This document shows, piece after piece, positions 46,549 to 57,614 of a DNA stretch of 64,000 nt. This DNA comes from Anaspis maculata. Taxonomy: Eukaryota > Arthropoda > Insecta > Coleoptera > Scraptiidae. The notes beneath the pieces are model-generated. The model did not search any database. It saw only the letters and a list, made by a program, of their open reading frames with translations, and was not told the DNA's origin. Made by a program: the position numbers and the translations under genes. The stretch lies in the NCBI GenBank assembly GCA_949128115.1, contig OX421961.1:85667277-85731276 (forward strand), written 5' to 3'. Numbering within the stretch: position 1 is the first letter of the stretch; each line of letters starts with the position of its first letter.

Positions 46549-49513
46549 CTTCTTCAATTTTATTTGACGATGAAATGCAAAGCAGAGAACAGGGAGATGC
46601 AAACGAAACACAGGATGAACATGAATGAACGAAATGTGAAGTCGAAACGTCACAACTTCGCAAAGTCATGCTGCAGGTTAGCCAATATTAAACGTCAAAA
46701 GTTACCAGAAGTTATCCTCATGGGCGCTTTCGGCTCACTAAAGATACGTTCCGATATTCGTTCTGGTCCTTGTTCTGGATTGCGTTCGAGAACTACACTA
46801 TTCTGCGATTCTTACATTTTTGGAGTATGGGTATCAAGTAAGGCAAAGTAACTTCCACTTTCCAAACGATTTTCGCTGTGCTGGAAATGTCACTGTCAAT
46901 CTCACTGATTGATGATCGCAGAGTGCTGTTCAGTTTCAAAGTAAAGTAAGCTTTTCTGATAAAGTATCCATTTTTATAGGTATTGCCTACCACGTAAATA
47001 CCCAATCGAAACGATTATGGTAATGGTAAAAATAAAATAAGTCTGACAGAGAAATATGTGGGGTGCTGAGGTGCGCATGACGAGTAACTTTCACGGCGCT
47101 TGGAGGTGCTGCGAATTTTGTCACTTCAACGCGACACGTTTTGAGTTCTCGAACGGTTTACTGCGTTACCGATAGTGCGCACAGAAGAGATCTCGAACGG
47201 TCATTTCTGCAACAATCGCAGAATAGTGTTGTTCTCGAACGCAACCCTGGTCGACCAACCATAGGCATTCTGCGGATTTGCTTCAGCGCCAAAAGTTGCG
47301 GTTTTTTTGTACTTTTCCTGCATAGTGTACTTGAAATAAACTACTCAACAATTGAAGTGGCCCACCCAAAATTTTTAATGAAGTTCAGAGTGCCCAGCTC
47401 CCGAAAAAATAGGACTAATCCAAAAATTTTCTTTTCACATATAGGTATAAAATTAGAAGAACAAGAAAAACTAGGGTTGCTAGATTATCGACAGCTTTGG
47501 CTGTACAAGGGTTACGCAATCATCCGTTGCTAAGGGCCGATGGGAGGGGCTAAAATTCAGCTATGTGTCAAAATGTATCATGAGCGGAGAGAAAAGGAAA
47601 TTTGCGGGGTCCGGTGCTGTTGCTTGATGTCCGCAACCGAACATACATGAAAATTTCATGCATATAGCGGCATAAAAGACGTGTTTTGAAACTCATCGGG
47701 CAAGTCAATCAAGTCATATCCACCTCTCACACGAATTTGTACACCTAAATCCAAAATAAACACGCTCTTGACAGCTAGAACCCGCTGGGACGGACGCCTA
47801 TGGCCTTCCGTGATGCCGACAGCTGTCACTCCCTAACTCCGTGAGGCCATTTAGTAAACAAACGCTCAGCCAGAATGCGGTACCCTTACGCCGGCCGACC
47901 GGTCGCGTGATAATCAGGTTCCCTAAGAAAAACATTAGAAAAACGCCACCTGGTGTAGAGCTCGGTACTTGATCGTCGAGGACGTTTTTACGAGGAAAAC
48001 ATACTCCGACGTCTAGTAGCCTAGGTGGGCACTAGTGGATACCTGTAATACCCACATATTGACATGGAAATTTGACAAGTAGAAATAATCTGAAAAAGGG
48101 GTTTGCATTTTGTGTCTCTTCTTTCATGTTATGGTTGGCGTATTTAGCAGCTTTGTAGTAGATCTAGCTCCAGAGGTGCGCAGCTGAAAGACTACGCCCC
48201 CAGCAATGCACTACATTATTGCGATAAAAAAAGACAACGTTTACGTCGCGAACACAGAGGTAGCTACGGCGAGCTTGTTAGAATGAAAAATGCGGATCTC
48301 CAGCTGAAGTCGAAGCAGGAAATCTTTAGAAAAAAGCGAGGAAAAAAGGTAGGTGGTGGTTGACTCTGCACGGCCAGCCCGAGGTGATTTTTTCTTGGCT
48401 GGCAGGCTGGTCGACGGGCTTGTGTGTTTCCCTCCGTGCGGGTGTGACAGAGTCTGTTGCTCTTCCTTGGGCGGAAGCTATGGATGATTTAGAGAAAGGT
48501 CTGCGACGACGCTGGTCATCAACATGGGGCCCAATAACGAGCCTATGGGGTCCCAACGGTTCACAGGAACGAAAGTTTGCTTGTAGCGTACTGCACAAGA
48601 CAGCAAAGTGACAGTTTTGACATGCCACCAATTGACGTAACCACCGCCGTTGCCGGACGGCAACTTACACCAGTTCTAAAAATTAATGCCCTAAAACTTC
48701 CTCGACGAAACGGCCATTTTCCCCAATAAGGTCAATCGCCTATACCTGCGCTTTTTGTCTATCAGAGGACGGATACATAATTAAGTTCAAATCTTCCTTG
48801 TTGGTTATACAAGGCGTCGCGTAAAACCCTTCAAAAACTAAAAAGTTTGAGTAGCTCCCAATTTAAAAAAACAAGCTATTGAATATTTTTAGCTGGTCCA
48901 GGGAGGTTGGTACACCCATATCTCGAAACGGTTTTCCAATTTTCCAATTATCTTTCTTCACTACAGGGTAACGGCACTTGGTGGCCATATTTGATTTTGA
49001 TATTTTTGAATACGGTATTCTTTTCTGGTTACAACGATGTGCCACATGTCACTGTTGAGTAAATGTTTAACATTTACGTTTTTTTTTTTTTTTTATTGTC
49101 GGTGCTGATTTTGTTTCCAAAGCACTCTTTGAAAAATGAAAAAAAGATGACAGTGGCATGTGACGGTAAGATTATCATCCGAATTAATATATGTGAGCCA
49201 GGGGAAAAAAAAAGGGTGCTTCACCCTGTATGACATATGTTTTAGCAGTTTGAGAAATGTGACATTTTTATATCTTAAATGAGAGGTTATATAGACTTGT
49301 AACAGAGCAGGAAATGGTCTTTCGGCTCGATAGTAAGTTGGGGCTGAGACCGACGTAAGTGCGGTTACCATAGCAACGGCGGATACCAACCAATCAGAGA
49401 CCTCGCTCTCCCGGACCTCCTCCTAGCTCGTCGTGTCCCAAAACCAGTCGTGTGACAATAATACTTTGTCTCATGTAACTCGTGTAATAATATACCTACT
49501 ATTATACTATATT
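46549..49513. other. Gene-free stretch upstream of Rpt5
   Basis: The first few hundred bases are expected to hold the Rpt5 5' UTR and promoter. TCTCGAACG occurs three times between 47143 and 47240. The segment 49010-49140 (TTTCTGGTTACAACGATGTG, AAGCACTCTTTGAAAAATG) is a diverged copy of the foldback arms at 57985-58190. I recognise no other gene or element. Confidence 0.4.
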
Positions 49514-49735
49514 GTTACGTATTTTGCGTACGGGTTCGTTTATAATTGAGACGATCGTTTTAAAACACACACTGTTTATCACTGCGTACTACAATAAATA
49601 CACGCCAACAATTATTCACGCTTGGAAATATCGCAGGTCCTATTCGCTTCTATCCGCTCGCTACCACTTCGCATTCAATACTGGTGTAGGCCGAAGATCG
49701 GTGCCTCATATAAGTCCGACTAATTAATCTCGAAT
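49514..49735 (+). mobile_element. Truncated LTR related to the solo LTR at 53725
   Basis: It begins TGTTACGTATTTTGCGTACG. It shares order and wording with the start of the 53725 LTR: TGTTACG, GGGTTCG, ACACTGTTTAT/ACTGCACTTTAT, AACAATTATTC/AGAATTATTAA, CGCTTGGAAAT/CGCTTAGAAAT. No matching 3' end is found. Confidence 0.5.
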
Positions 49736-50070
49736 GTTCCATATAGATCCTCCAGCAAATTCCACAGTGACCTGGCATATGATTTTTAGGCTACTCCCGA
49801 ATAATCTTATTACATCTTTCGCGTGCAATCCCAACGTGCGGTGAAGCTGGCACCTCCGCAAAAATGGACAGATGTGTCTAAACCCACTGTTGAAGGCTCC
49901 ATTCAGTTCCACGGGCCAAAGCTTACACGCATGTTCTGGAATGCTCTAGTACACTGCGACCTAATGGGAAGAGCAGAGTCTAGAGAGATCGCGTGTTTTT
50001 CAGAATCGCCGCTCGTAACAATATTTTAACAATAATAAGCGCTTCCCTTTTACCATAAATCTGACATAAT

Positions 50071-50108
50071 GGGCGTTTTCCATTTACCGACACAAGTCGA
50101 CTTGTGTA
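50071..50108 (+). mobile_element. Truncated copy of the CGACACAA MITE, followed by (TATG)n
   Basis: GGGCGTTTTCCATTTACCGA and CACAAGTCGACTTGTGT match the left end of the MITE family at 55-59 kb. It then changes to a TATG simple repeat (50105-50139), which leads into the foldback element starting at 50140. Confidence 0.65.
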
Positions 50109-50184
50109 TGTATGTATGTATGTATGCGAGTATGTATGTATTACGGAAGCGTAGAAGGGCCAGGCTGCGAAACTTTTTACGGAC

Positions 50185-50575
50185 AAAGTCGAGTTTCAAA
50201 GTCGACCCGGTCGAGTTCCAAACTCGACTTTCTGCGTAAAGTCGAGTTTCAAAAGTCGACCCGGTCGAGTTTCAAACTCGACTTTCTGCGTAAAGTCGAG
50301 TTTCAAAGTCGACCGGGTCGAGTTTCAAAGTCGACCGGGTCGAGTTTCAAAGTCGACCGGGTCGAGTTTCAAAGTCGACCCGGTCGAGTTCCAAACTCGA
50401 CTTTCTGCGTAAAGTCGAGTTTCAAAGTCGACCCGGTCGAGTTTCAAACTCGACTTTCTGCGTAAAGTCGAGTTTCAAACTCGACCCGGTCAAGTTTCAA
50501 AGTCGACCCGGTCGAGTTCCAAACTCGACTTTCTGCGTAAAGTCGAGTTTCAAAGTCGACCCGGACGTAAACTGC
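50185..50575. repeat. GTCGAG tandem array, left arm
   Basis: Roughly 16 units of 22-24 bp alternate between GTCGAGTTTCAAAGTCGACC-type and GTCGAGTTTCAAACTCGACT-type. They are punctuated by TTTCTGCGTAAA. Most units are themselves palindromic. The peptide frame 50112-50465 is a translation of this repeat. Confidence 0.85.
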
Positions 50576-50709
50576 TCGTCATAAGTTCAGGAATATCTCA
50601 GGTAAAAAATATCCGATTTGGAAAAAGTTGATGACCCCTGAAAGAGCTTATTACCCTTGACTGCAGGACGCTTATCGAATTATGTCATAACTGACTTAGT
50701 TCATTATAT

Positions 50710-52025
50710 ACAGGATGCTAAAGAAGGGAGTGACAAAAGGGTTGATTTTTCAAGCCGTGTAACTTTTCAGCGTATTTTCGCGAGGAAAAACTTCTTCCAA
50801 TGAATAGCTAATATCCCCAAGGGTAGCCAATATAGGCATTATTTTTTCATCCATACATGATTATCATTATTATTATCAAAAAATTAATATTTCCTGTTCA
50901 CTTCAAAGAAGTTGAACTCCTCCTAGGGGAATGAAGCTAGAGCCCTGGAACTTTTTCCGATGGATAGTCTGAGTCGTCAGGGTTTGGTTTATACCCCATG
51001 GATGACGTAGTCGTATTCGTGCAATATTGGACAATTTCAAAATTGTCCGGACAAATATCATGTTGACCGGGCACATAAGGACAATTGACCGAGTATATTT
51101 AGACACTTTTTAGAATGTCTTACACGAGGTCTTACATCACTTCCTCCCATCAATTGAAAGAGATCAATTTGAAAAAATTGCACATCATGCTTAAAGCTTG
51201 AATGGCCAGTAATGTGTCAGATTAAAACCGAAACAAGATGGAGACGGAAGCGTGAAATCACAGAATAGCGTGAAATTCAGCTTGAAAATTAGAATGTTAC
51301 TGCAAAACAAGATTAAGTTCGAAGTTTCATGACAATCATTCCCCTAATAAAGAGACTTCGACTATTTACACAGCATACTAACAACCAAGATGGCGACGGA
51401 TTCATGTAATTCAGCCTGAAAATATAAGAATGATCGTACGAAACAAGGGTAAGTTCCAAGTTCCACGAAAATCGTTCCACAAATGATAAATTTCAGTAGG
51501 TATAGCGGCCAAGATGGCAGCGGAATTATGAAACTCAGGTTGGGAAGAAGAATGTTTATATAAGACAAATGTAAGTTCCAAGTTTCATGACAATCGTTCC
51601 ACTAATAAGAGATTTCGGAGGCAATTCCAATATGGCGGCCAAGGAGTTCCACGCAAATCGTTATTCTAATAAGAAATTTCAAAATGGTGAACTAGATGGC
51701 ACCACAACCATCAGGTCCAATCTGCTCATTGGTCACCCTTAAGGACCTAATAAGCTATCTATCGGAAAAACTTCCAGGGCTCTAGCTTCATTCCCTTAGG
51801 AAGAATTCAACTTCTTTGAAGTGCACAGTAAATCTTTGTTTTCTGATGATGATGATAATAATAATAATGATACATAATGGATGGATAAAAAAATATTGCC
51901 TATTGGCTTCCTTTGAAGGTATAAGCCATTAACTGGAAAAAGTTTATTCTCACAAAAATACGTTGAAAATTTACACGGCTTCAAAAATCAACCCTTATGT
52001 CACTCCTTTCTTTGGCATCCTATAT
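50710..52025. repeat. Inverted repeat nested in the FB element
   Basis: ACAGGATGCTAAAGAAGG (50710) returns as CTTTGGCATCCTATAT at about 52008-52025. CTAGAGCCCTGGAACTTTTT and ATGATTATCATTATTATTAT also occur in both arms. The middle (about 51180-51700) has several copies of the phrase AAGTTTCATGACAATCGTTC with nearby AAGATGGCG words. Confidence 0.65.
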
Positions 52026-52944
52026 AGAAGCTGCCCTAGTACGTTGTCGGTGTATTTTCGGGACACCCTGATAATGCATGAAGTCAGCTATGACTAGAGA
52101 GCGGATTTATAATTTTTTACATCTTCTATTCGCTAAGTTAGATGCAACTGTCGACTTGCAGTTTGACGTTTCCATCTATAAGGAACCTAAATACCAAGTT
52201 TCATTTTGCATATAATTTATTATTTTGAGTTTTTACTGCAGACAAATTGATAGTCCATATAGTCGCATATAGCCGCATATTTAGTCCATATTTTTGCATG
52301 TAACTGATTATTACATACAACGCCCTTGATTATTAGACCTACAAGGATAATATTCACTTATCTAAATCCCACTGTCAATAGCAACGGAATAAAATTCATG
52401 TAAACAACAAAATCTGACAGCTGTCACTTCGGACTTCTTTTATGTAATAATCTTCAAAATATCACTCGTGCTCGAGATTTTCCCAGATAATTTTGGCCAG
52501 GCGTTTCCCTCGGGCTGATTGTCTCTGGATAAATGCCCTCCTCCAACGGAGTCGGGCATTTATCGCTACAATCAGCACTCGCGATCGCCTGACCAAAATT
52601 ATCGTGAAAATCTAAGCACTTGTGATATTACTGTTGAATATTTGTCAGTATCTTGGCCATTTTATCTAGATGTGCCAAAAAAATCACGATTTTTCCATTT
52701 TAAGAAAAAAATAAAAATTTTCGAGAATTTTTTTTTTTACTTCGATGGTCAGAGTTGGTTGGTTGGTTTTACATGTAAATGTTGAAATTTTCAATATTTT
52801 TTTAGCTTATATCACATATTTACTCGCATATATTGCTTTATTTGAACATTTTTACCGCATATTTTGACACTTTTTAAGCGCATATAAACTACATGTTCCG
52901 AGCTTTTTTACCGCATATAAATCCGCTCCCTAGTTATGACCTAA

Positions 52945-53110
52945 AGGTGCGTTCAGTCAGTTTATTTAGACGCAAGTTTTAATTTTAGTCGCAAGCGCAG
53001 CGACGCCCATTGGCTCTCATGAACCAGCCTCATCAGAACAGCTAATAGACGATGCAGCGCTTACGGCTAAAATTAAAACTTGTGACTGAATAAGCTGACT
53101 GAACGCACCT
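52945..53110. mobile_element. 166-bp MITE with TAA target duplication
   Basis: The termini AGGTGCGTTCAGTCAG and its inverse are flanked by TAA on each side (52942-52944 and 53111-53113). A 3-bp TWA-type target is typical of PIF/Harbinger elements. It holds no coding sequence. It sits next to the inner inverted repeat of the FB element. Confidence 0.7.
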
Positions 53111-53262
53111 TAAGTCAACATAATCGTCCTGCAGCCAAAAGAAAGCAGTTTCAGGGGTCACAACTTTTTCCAAATCGGATATTTTTCCCCAGAGATATCC
53201 TTACTTGAAATTGGAGCAAATTTTGAGATATCCTCAACTTATGACGAGCAGTTTATGACCGG

Positions 53263-53645
53263 GTCGACTTTGGAACTCGACCGGGTCGACTTTGAAACTC
53301 GACCGGGTCGAGTTTGAAACTCGACCGGGTCGACTTTGGAACTCGACCGGGTCGACTTTGGAACTCGACTTTACACAGAAAGTCGAGTTTGAAACTCGAC
53401 CGGGTCGACTTTGAAACTCGACCGGGTCGACTTTGGAACTCGACCGGGTCGACTTTGAAACTCGACCGGGTCGAGTTTGAAACTCGACTTTACGCAGAAA
53501 GTCGAGTTTGAAACTCGACCGGGTCGACTTTGGAACTCGACCGGGTCGACTTTGAAACTCGACCGGGTCGACTTTGAAACTCGACTTTACGCAGAAAGTC
53601 GAGTTTGAAACTCGACCGGGTCGACTTTGGAACTCGACTTTGTGT
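53263..53645. repeat. GTCGAG tandem array, right arm
   Basis: This is the inverse of the left array, with the same unit types (GGGTCGACTTTGGAACTCGA and variants) and the punctuation TTTACGCAGAAA. The order of unit types differs from the left arm, so the two arrays have rearranged since the element formed. Confidence 0.85.
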
Positions 53646-53724
53646 CCGTAAAAAGATTTGCAGCTTGGCCCTTCTACGCTTCCGTAATGTATATTTAATC
53701 ATTCCTTATTTACAATGTAAGTAT

Positions 53725-54148
53725 TGTTACGGTATTCGGGTTCGCCTATCTCGAAATTAAACGCGCTGATTTACTTGTAAACAAACTGCACTTTATTAGC
53801 TACTACCGATACAACTATATAACGCACAGAATTATTAATCGCTTAGAAATTCACAATGTCGCCGAGATGTTAACGCTACGATCGCTCGATTCAAACTCTC
53901 TCGATGCCAGGTCGAGTTCCTCTCTTATAGTGGCATCGAAGGTTCTGGATGCTTCCTGATGGTGTTTACAGCACACGAGGATTTCTCTGGTATCTGCGTC
54001 GAGAATATACGCGTACCTTCTACGGCACCTCCGCCAGAAGTCTCGACGTGTCGTGACCTACCGCTGAAGTCTCTCGATGCTTCCCGAATGCAACGCGTAA
54101 TTCTATATTTCTTTAGAAAGAGCCGGGATGGTCGCGAGCTTCGTAACA
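53725..54148. mobile_element. Solo LTR, 424 bp, with GTAT target duplication
   Basis: It starts TGTTACGG and ends CGTAACA (TG...CA, 7-bp inverted ends). It is flanked by GTAT at 53721-53724 and 54149-54152. The 4-bp duplication and ends fit a Ty3/Gypsy or related LTR element. No internal region is present, so recombination between LTRs has left a solo copy. Confidence 0.8.
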
Positions 54149-54299
54149 GTATTATATTGCACTATAATAGCCCTGGGCCATGGAATACGTCAAAACTTAA
54201 AAAGCAAAGTGTAGATAACAAAACAGAAAAAAATAAAACAAAAACGCAAACAAAAACAAAAACCGGCCGGCAAAACACCGCACCACAAAGAACTCGTAC

Positions 54300-55638
54300 T
54301 CAGATGGACATCTCCTCGCCCAGGAACTGTTGGAATGAGTAGTGTGCCCTTCCAGTCAGGTAAGTCTTCAACATTAACCTCATTTGTCTCGTTGGGAGGC
54401 TCTTGACGAATTCAGGTACTTTGTTGTAGCATTTTATCACGTTGCAAACCACATTTCTTCGTTCCATTTCAAGGTGAGGTCTCGGGATAGGTACGTAAGT
54501 CCTGCCTACCCCTGGTGAAGTGACCATGCTGGCATCCATGGTGAGCAAACAGGTCATAGTTTTCCCTTGCAAATGTTACGCACTCCAATATGTACATATC
54601 AACAACCGTGAGTATGCCGTGTTCTTTAAAAATTGGCACGCAAGAGTCCGTTTGCTTAAAATTGAATATACTCCGTACGCATCGCTTTTGGATTTTTAGG
54701 ATTTCGACGGTTTTCGTGGAGTCGCCCCAGAAGATAATTCCATACCGCAGTCTCGACGTCACATAGGAGTTATAATGCAATCTTTGCTGCCTCCACCGAC
54801 ACCATTCTCGACAGAACTCCCAAGGCATAGCAGAAATGTGACGTCTGTAACACCAACCGCCGTATATGATCCTTCCATTTAAGACTAGGATCCAAGTCAA
54901 GGCCAAGAAATCTGACACAGGATTCCGCCGTCAAGGAAACGTCTCCCCCGAGATCCACCCTCCATGGAGTTTCAACGTCGTAAGTAGGTGAAAACTTCAT
55001 CAGTTTTGTCTTCGCAGTGTTCATTTTCAGATTATTCGACGAGAACCATTCCTTCACGGACGCAAAAGACTGCCTCATGTCCGACACCATGTCCTGCGCG
55101 TTCCTTTGACGAAAAATGATGGATGTATCGTCCGCATACATGATGGTAGGTTGCCTCATAATGGCGGGCAGATCGTTTGTATATATTGGGCGTTTTCCAT
55201 TTACCGACACAAGTCGACTTGTGTCGACACAAATCGACACAAATGCGTTCCATTTGATCTGTGTTCCTTTGTGTCATCGACACAAGCTAACACAAGCTGA
55301 CACAAACCGACACAAATGTTTTAAATGGAAAGCGCCCATTATATTCAATAATGGGCCTAGTATTGAGCCTTGTGGCACGCCCCTCTCGATGGTTTCCATA
55401 TTCGAAGTAATCTCTTCTCCGGTGATGTCGTCATAGATTCTGACTCGCTGTGTTCGGCCCTTCCATATACCTTTCAGATACGATTCGAATAGCTTGTAAG
55501 GCGTGCCCCGAACACCATACTTCTCCATTTTCCGCAGCAACCTTGTGTGACAGACAGAGTCGAACGCCTTAGTGAGATCAATAAAAGTAGCCGCCGCCTC
55601 TTCACCCAGGCTTATTGATGTCAAAATCTCCGTGATTT
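54300..55638 (-). pseudogene. Broken LINE reverse transcriptase
   Basis: Read from 55638 leftwards it has FIDLTKAFDSVCH, GVPQGSILGP, the catalytic YADDTSIIF, LKMNTAKTKLM, CVRFLGLDLD and the tail RLRYGIIFWGDS. This is the Jockey/CR1-type reverse transcriptase order (motifs A, B, C and the tail). The frame shifts near 54770 and again near 54500. A MITE is inserted at 55198-55337 between motif B and motif C, and the upstream end is cut off by another MITE at 55639. The endonuclease and first frame are absent. It is non-functional, with the catalytic aspartates still readable. Confidence 0.85.
55198..55337 (+). mobile_element. CGACACAA MITE, copy b, inside the LINE
   Basis: 140 bp. The ends are GGGCGTTTTCCATTTA and TAAATGGAAAGCGCCC, flanked by ATT on both sides. 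The interior holds the 22-bp palindrome formed by CGACACAAGTC and GACTTGTGTCG, plus several CGACACAA words. Removing the insert with one ATT restores LINE reading between GSILGP and TNDLP. Confidence 0.85.
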
Positions 55639-55743
55639 GTCGACACAAATCGACACAAATGCGTTCCATTTGATCTGTGTTCCTTTGTGTCATCGACACA
55701 AGCTGACACAAACAGACACAAATGTTTTAAATGGAAAGCGCCC
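55639..55743 (+). mobile_element. CGACACAA MITE, copy c (5'-truncated)
   Basis: It starts at the internal CGACACAAATCGACACAAAT and ends AAATGGAAAGCGCCC. The left terminal repeat and palindrome half are missing. It forms the right border of the LINE remnant. Confidence 0.75.
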
Positions 55744-55760
55744 AGTCTGACTTTGACTAT

Positions 55761-55910
55761 GGGCGCTTTCCATTTAAAACATTTGTGTCGGTTTGTGTCA
55801 GCTTGTGTTAGCTTGTGTCGATGAGACAAAGGAAAACAGATCAAATGGAACGCATTTGTGTCGATTTGTGTCAACACAAGTCGACTTGTGTCGGTAAATG
55901 GAAAGCACAC
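55761..55910 (-). mobile_element. CGACACAA MITE, copy d
   Basis: This copy is inverted relative to copy b, starting GGGCGCTTTCCATTTAAAAC and ending TAAATGGAAAGCACAC. It is flanked by TAT on both sides (TSD). Two base changes in the last bases spoil that terminal repeat. Confidence 0.8.
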
Positions 55911-55926
55911 TATATAACCTTGACTT

Positions 55927-56067
55927 ATAGCGTTTTCGAGTCGTTAGAGCCGAGCCGGTTCGGCTCTAAAATCAGGGGGTTTGATTGGTTCTCGAAAATC
56001 GCTGGCCAATCAGTTATAGCGATTTTAGAGCCGAACCGGCTCGGCTCTGGCGACTCGAAAACGCTAT
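55927..56067. mobile_element. 141-bp palindromic MITE with ATAGCGTTTTCGAGTCG ends
   Basis: The ends ATAGCGTTTTCGAGTCG and CGACTCGAAAACGCTAT are exact inverses, and AGAGCCGAGCCGGTTCGGCT follows in both. The family differs from the CGACACAA MITE and occurs once in this window. The target duplication is unclear. Confidence 0.65.
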
Positions 56068-56071
56068 GAGT

Positions 56072-56221
56072 GGGCGCTTTCCATTTAAAACATTTGTGTC
56101 GGTTTGTGTCAGCTTGTGTTAGCTTGTGTCGATGAAACAAAGGAACACAGATCAAATGGAACACGTTTGTGTCGGTTTGTGTCGACACAAGTCGACGTGT
56201 GTCGCTAAATGGAAAACGCCC
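56072..56221 (-). mobile_element. CGACACAA MITE, copy e
   Basis: 150 bp, intact ends, flanked by AGT on both sides. Same orientation as copy d. Confidence 0.85.
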
Positions 56222-56249
56222 AGTTGAGAGGAAGTTCCTTTTGGGTGTG

Positions 56250-56520
56250 GCAACAAAATATCCCCGCCAAAAATATCCCAGGCCAAAAATATCCCCGCCA
56301 ATAATATCCCAGCCAAAAATACCGGGTGTTTATAAACGTTTGTTATCATATCGCCTTTGGAATCTCCTATCACTCTTTCAAATCGTGCCTTTCACTGCGA
56401 CTTTTGGCCTGACCAAAGCCTGCCGCGATCACAGACGTTTATAAACACCCGGTATCTCCGCGACAAAATATCCCAGGCCAAAAATATTCCTGCCAATAAT
56501 ATCCCTGTGAAACCTCTGTG
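56250..56520. repeat. CCAAAAATATCCC short tandem repeat, matched inverted at 58555-58640
   Basis: Words of the type AAATATCCCAGGCCAAAAAT repeat every ~17-18 bp on both sides of the TA MITE. The inverse (GATATTTTTGGCTGGGATAT) appears at 58555-58640, so the two may be the arms of a larger foldback element around 56250-58640. Confidence 0.6.
56322..56452. mobile_element. 131-bp MITE with CCGGGTGTTTATAAACGT ends and TA target
   Basis: The terminal CCGGGTGTTTATAAACG and its inverse are flanked by TA on both sides, as in Tc1/mariner-type elements. It is inserted in a stretch of repeated CCAAAAATATCCC words (56250-56520). Confidence 0.75.
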
Positions 56521-57204
56521 CAAATGGACCTAGTCAGGTCCGTCCGAAAAGCGGTAATTTCTGGCTACATTATACATTTTTGATTCGAAAACAACTCTCG
56601 GACGCGAAACTGTGTGCATGGACTTCATTAGGTGCCCAAGGGGCTGTTTATAACAACCGACCGTAACACTGTTTTCTGACTCAAAATCAACGTGGACATT
56701 TCACCGGCAACCAAATCACCGACTAGCGAATTCACCGACAGCCGACAGGTCAACTCACGGACTCACCAATCCACCGACAAGATATTTCACCGACTTGCTG
56801 ATTCACCAACTCACCGACGAGACATTTTACAAGGCCGATTCTTGACTCAATTGTATATAGCCGATGAGGAGTCTATATTTTCGTCTCAAGTATCATCCTT
56901 CTTTTCGAACCCACCAGATAAAGAACTGATTCTTCACTCAAGCATTCTCGTTCTTTCAAGATCCACCAGATAAAAATCTATTTTTGATTCAAGAGGCATT
57001 AGGCCCACCAGATAATGAGCTCATTTTCGACTCAGGTAGGTACGTATAATCCTTCTTTTCAGACCCACCAGATAAAGAACTGCTTGACTCAAGCATCCTC
57101 CTTTTTACACCCATCAGATGAGAAGATCATTTTTTACTCAAGTATCGTCCTTTATTTTAGACATCATACCTCTACCACATAGATTATAGCAAGGAGGAGG
57201 GATT

Positions 57205-57358
57205 GGGCGCTTTCCATTTAAAACACTTGTGTCGGTTTGTGTCGCAGCTTGTGTCGGTTTGTGTCGCAGCTTGTGTCGATGAGACAAAGGAACACAGATC
57301 AAATGGAACGCATTTGTGTCGACACAAGTCGACTTGTGTCGGTAAATGGAAAACGCCC
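57205..57358 (-). mobile_element. CGACACAA MITE, copy f
   Basis: 154 bp, flanked by ATT on both sides. It has an extra CAGCTTGTGTCGGTTTGTGT unit compared with the others, showing that the internal words vary in number. Confidence 0.85.
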
Positions 57359-57432
57359 ATTATAGTCTTTTTTTGACTCAAGCATTCTTCTTTTCAGACT
57401 AGCCAGATAAGAAGTTTATTTTTGACTAGAGT

Positions 57433-57572
57433 GGGCGGTTTCCATTTAAAACATTTGTGTCGGTTTGTGTCAGCTTGTGTTAGCTTGTGTCGATGATACA
57501 AAGGAACACAGATCAAATGGAACGCATTTGTGTCGACACAAGTCGACTTGTGTCGGTAAATGGAAAACGCCC
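57433..57572 (-). mobile_element. CGACACAA MITE, copy g
   Basis: 140 bp, flanked by AGT on both sides. One terminal base differs (GGGCGGTTTCC). Confidence 0.85.
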
Positions 57573-57614
57573 AGTATCATCCTTCTTTTTAGACTCATTA
57601 AATACGATAATATA

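Larger units (their letters stand above)
50140..53688. mobile_element. 3.5-kb foldback element with GTCGAG tandem-repeat arms
   Basis: ATTACGGAAGCGTAGAAGGG (50140) returns inverted at 53688. Inside each end lies an array of 22-24 bp units made of GTCGAGTTTCAAAGTCGACC and close variants (50185-50575 and 53263-53645). After the arrays the arms continue (AAAATATCCGATTTGGAAAA on both sides). The centre holds an inverted pair at about 50710-52025, another at about 52086-52948 and a MITE at 52945-53110. Long inverted arms with internal direct repeats are the layout of FB-type foldback transposons. No transposase is present. Confidence 0.8.
56690..57600. repeat. Decayed tandem repeat with CCACCAGATAA / GACTCAAG words, split by MITEs
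   Basis: First come short CACCGAC-type words (56700-56830). Then imperfect units of about 60 bp follow, each with an ACTCAAG, a CCTTCTTTT and a CCACCAGATAA (56870, 56935, 57000, 57065, 57110, 57375). Two MITEs (57205-57358 and 57433-57572) sit inside the array. Confidence 0.5.

Noticed and set aside
50185..50575. CRISPR-like short repeats
   Set aside because: The 22-24 bp GTCGAG units are contiguous, palindromic and variable, without unique spacers. The genome is eukaryotic and there are no cas genes.
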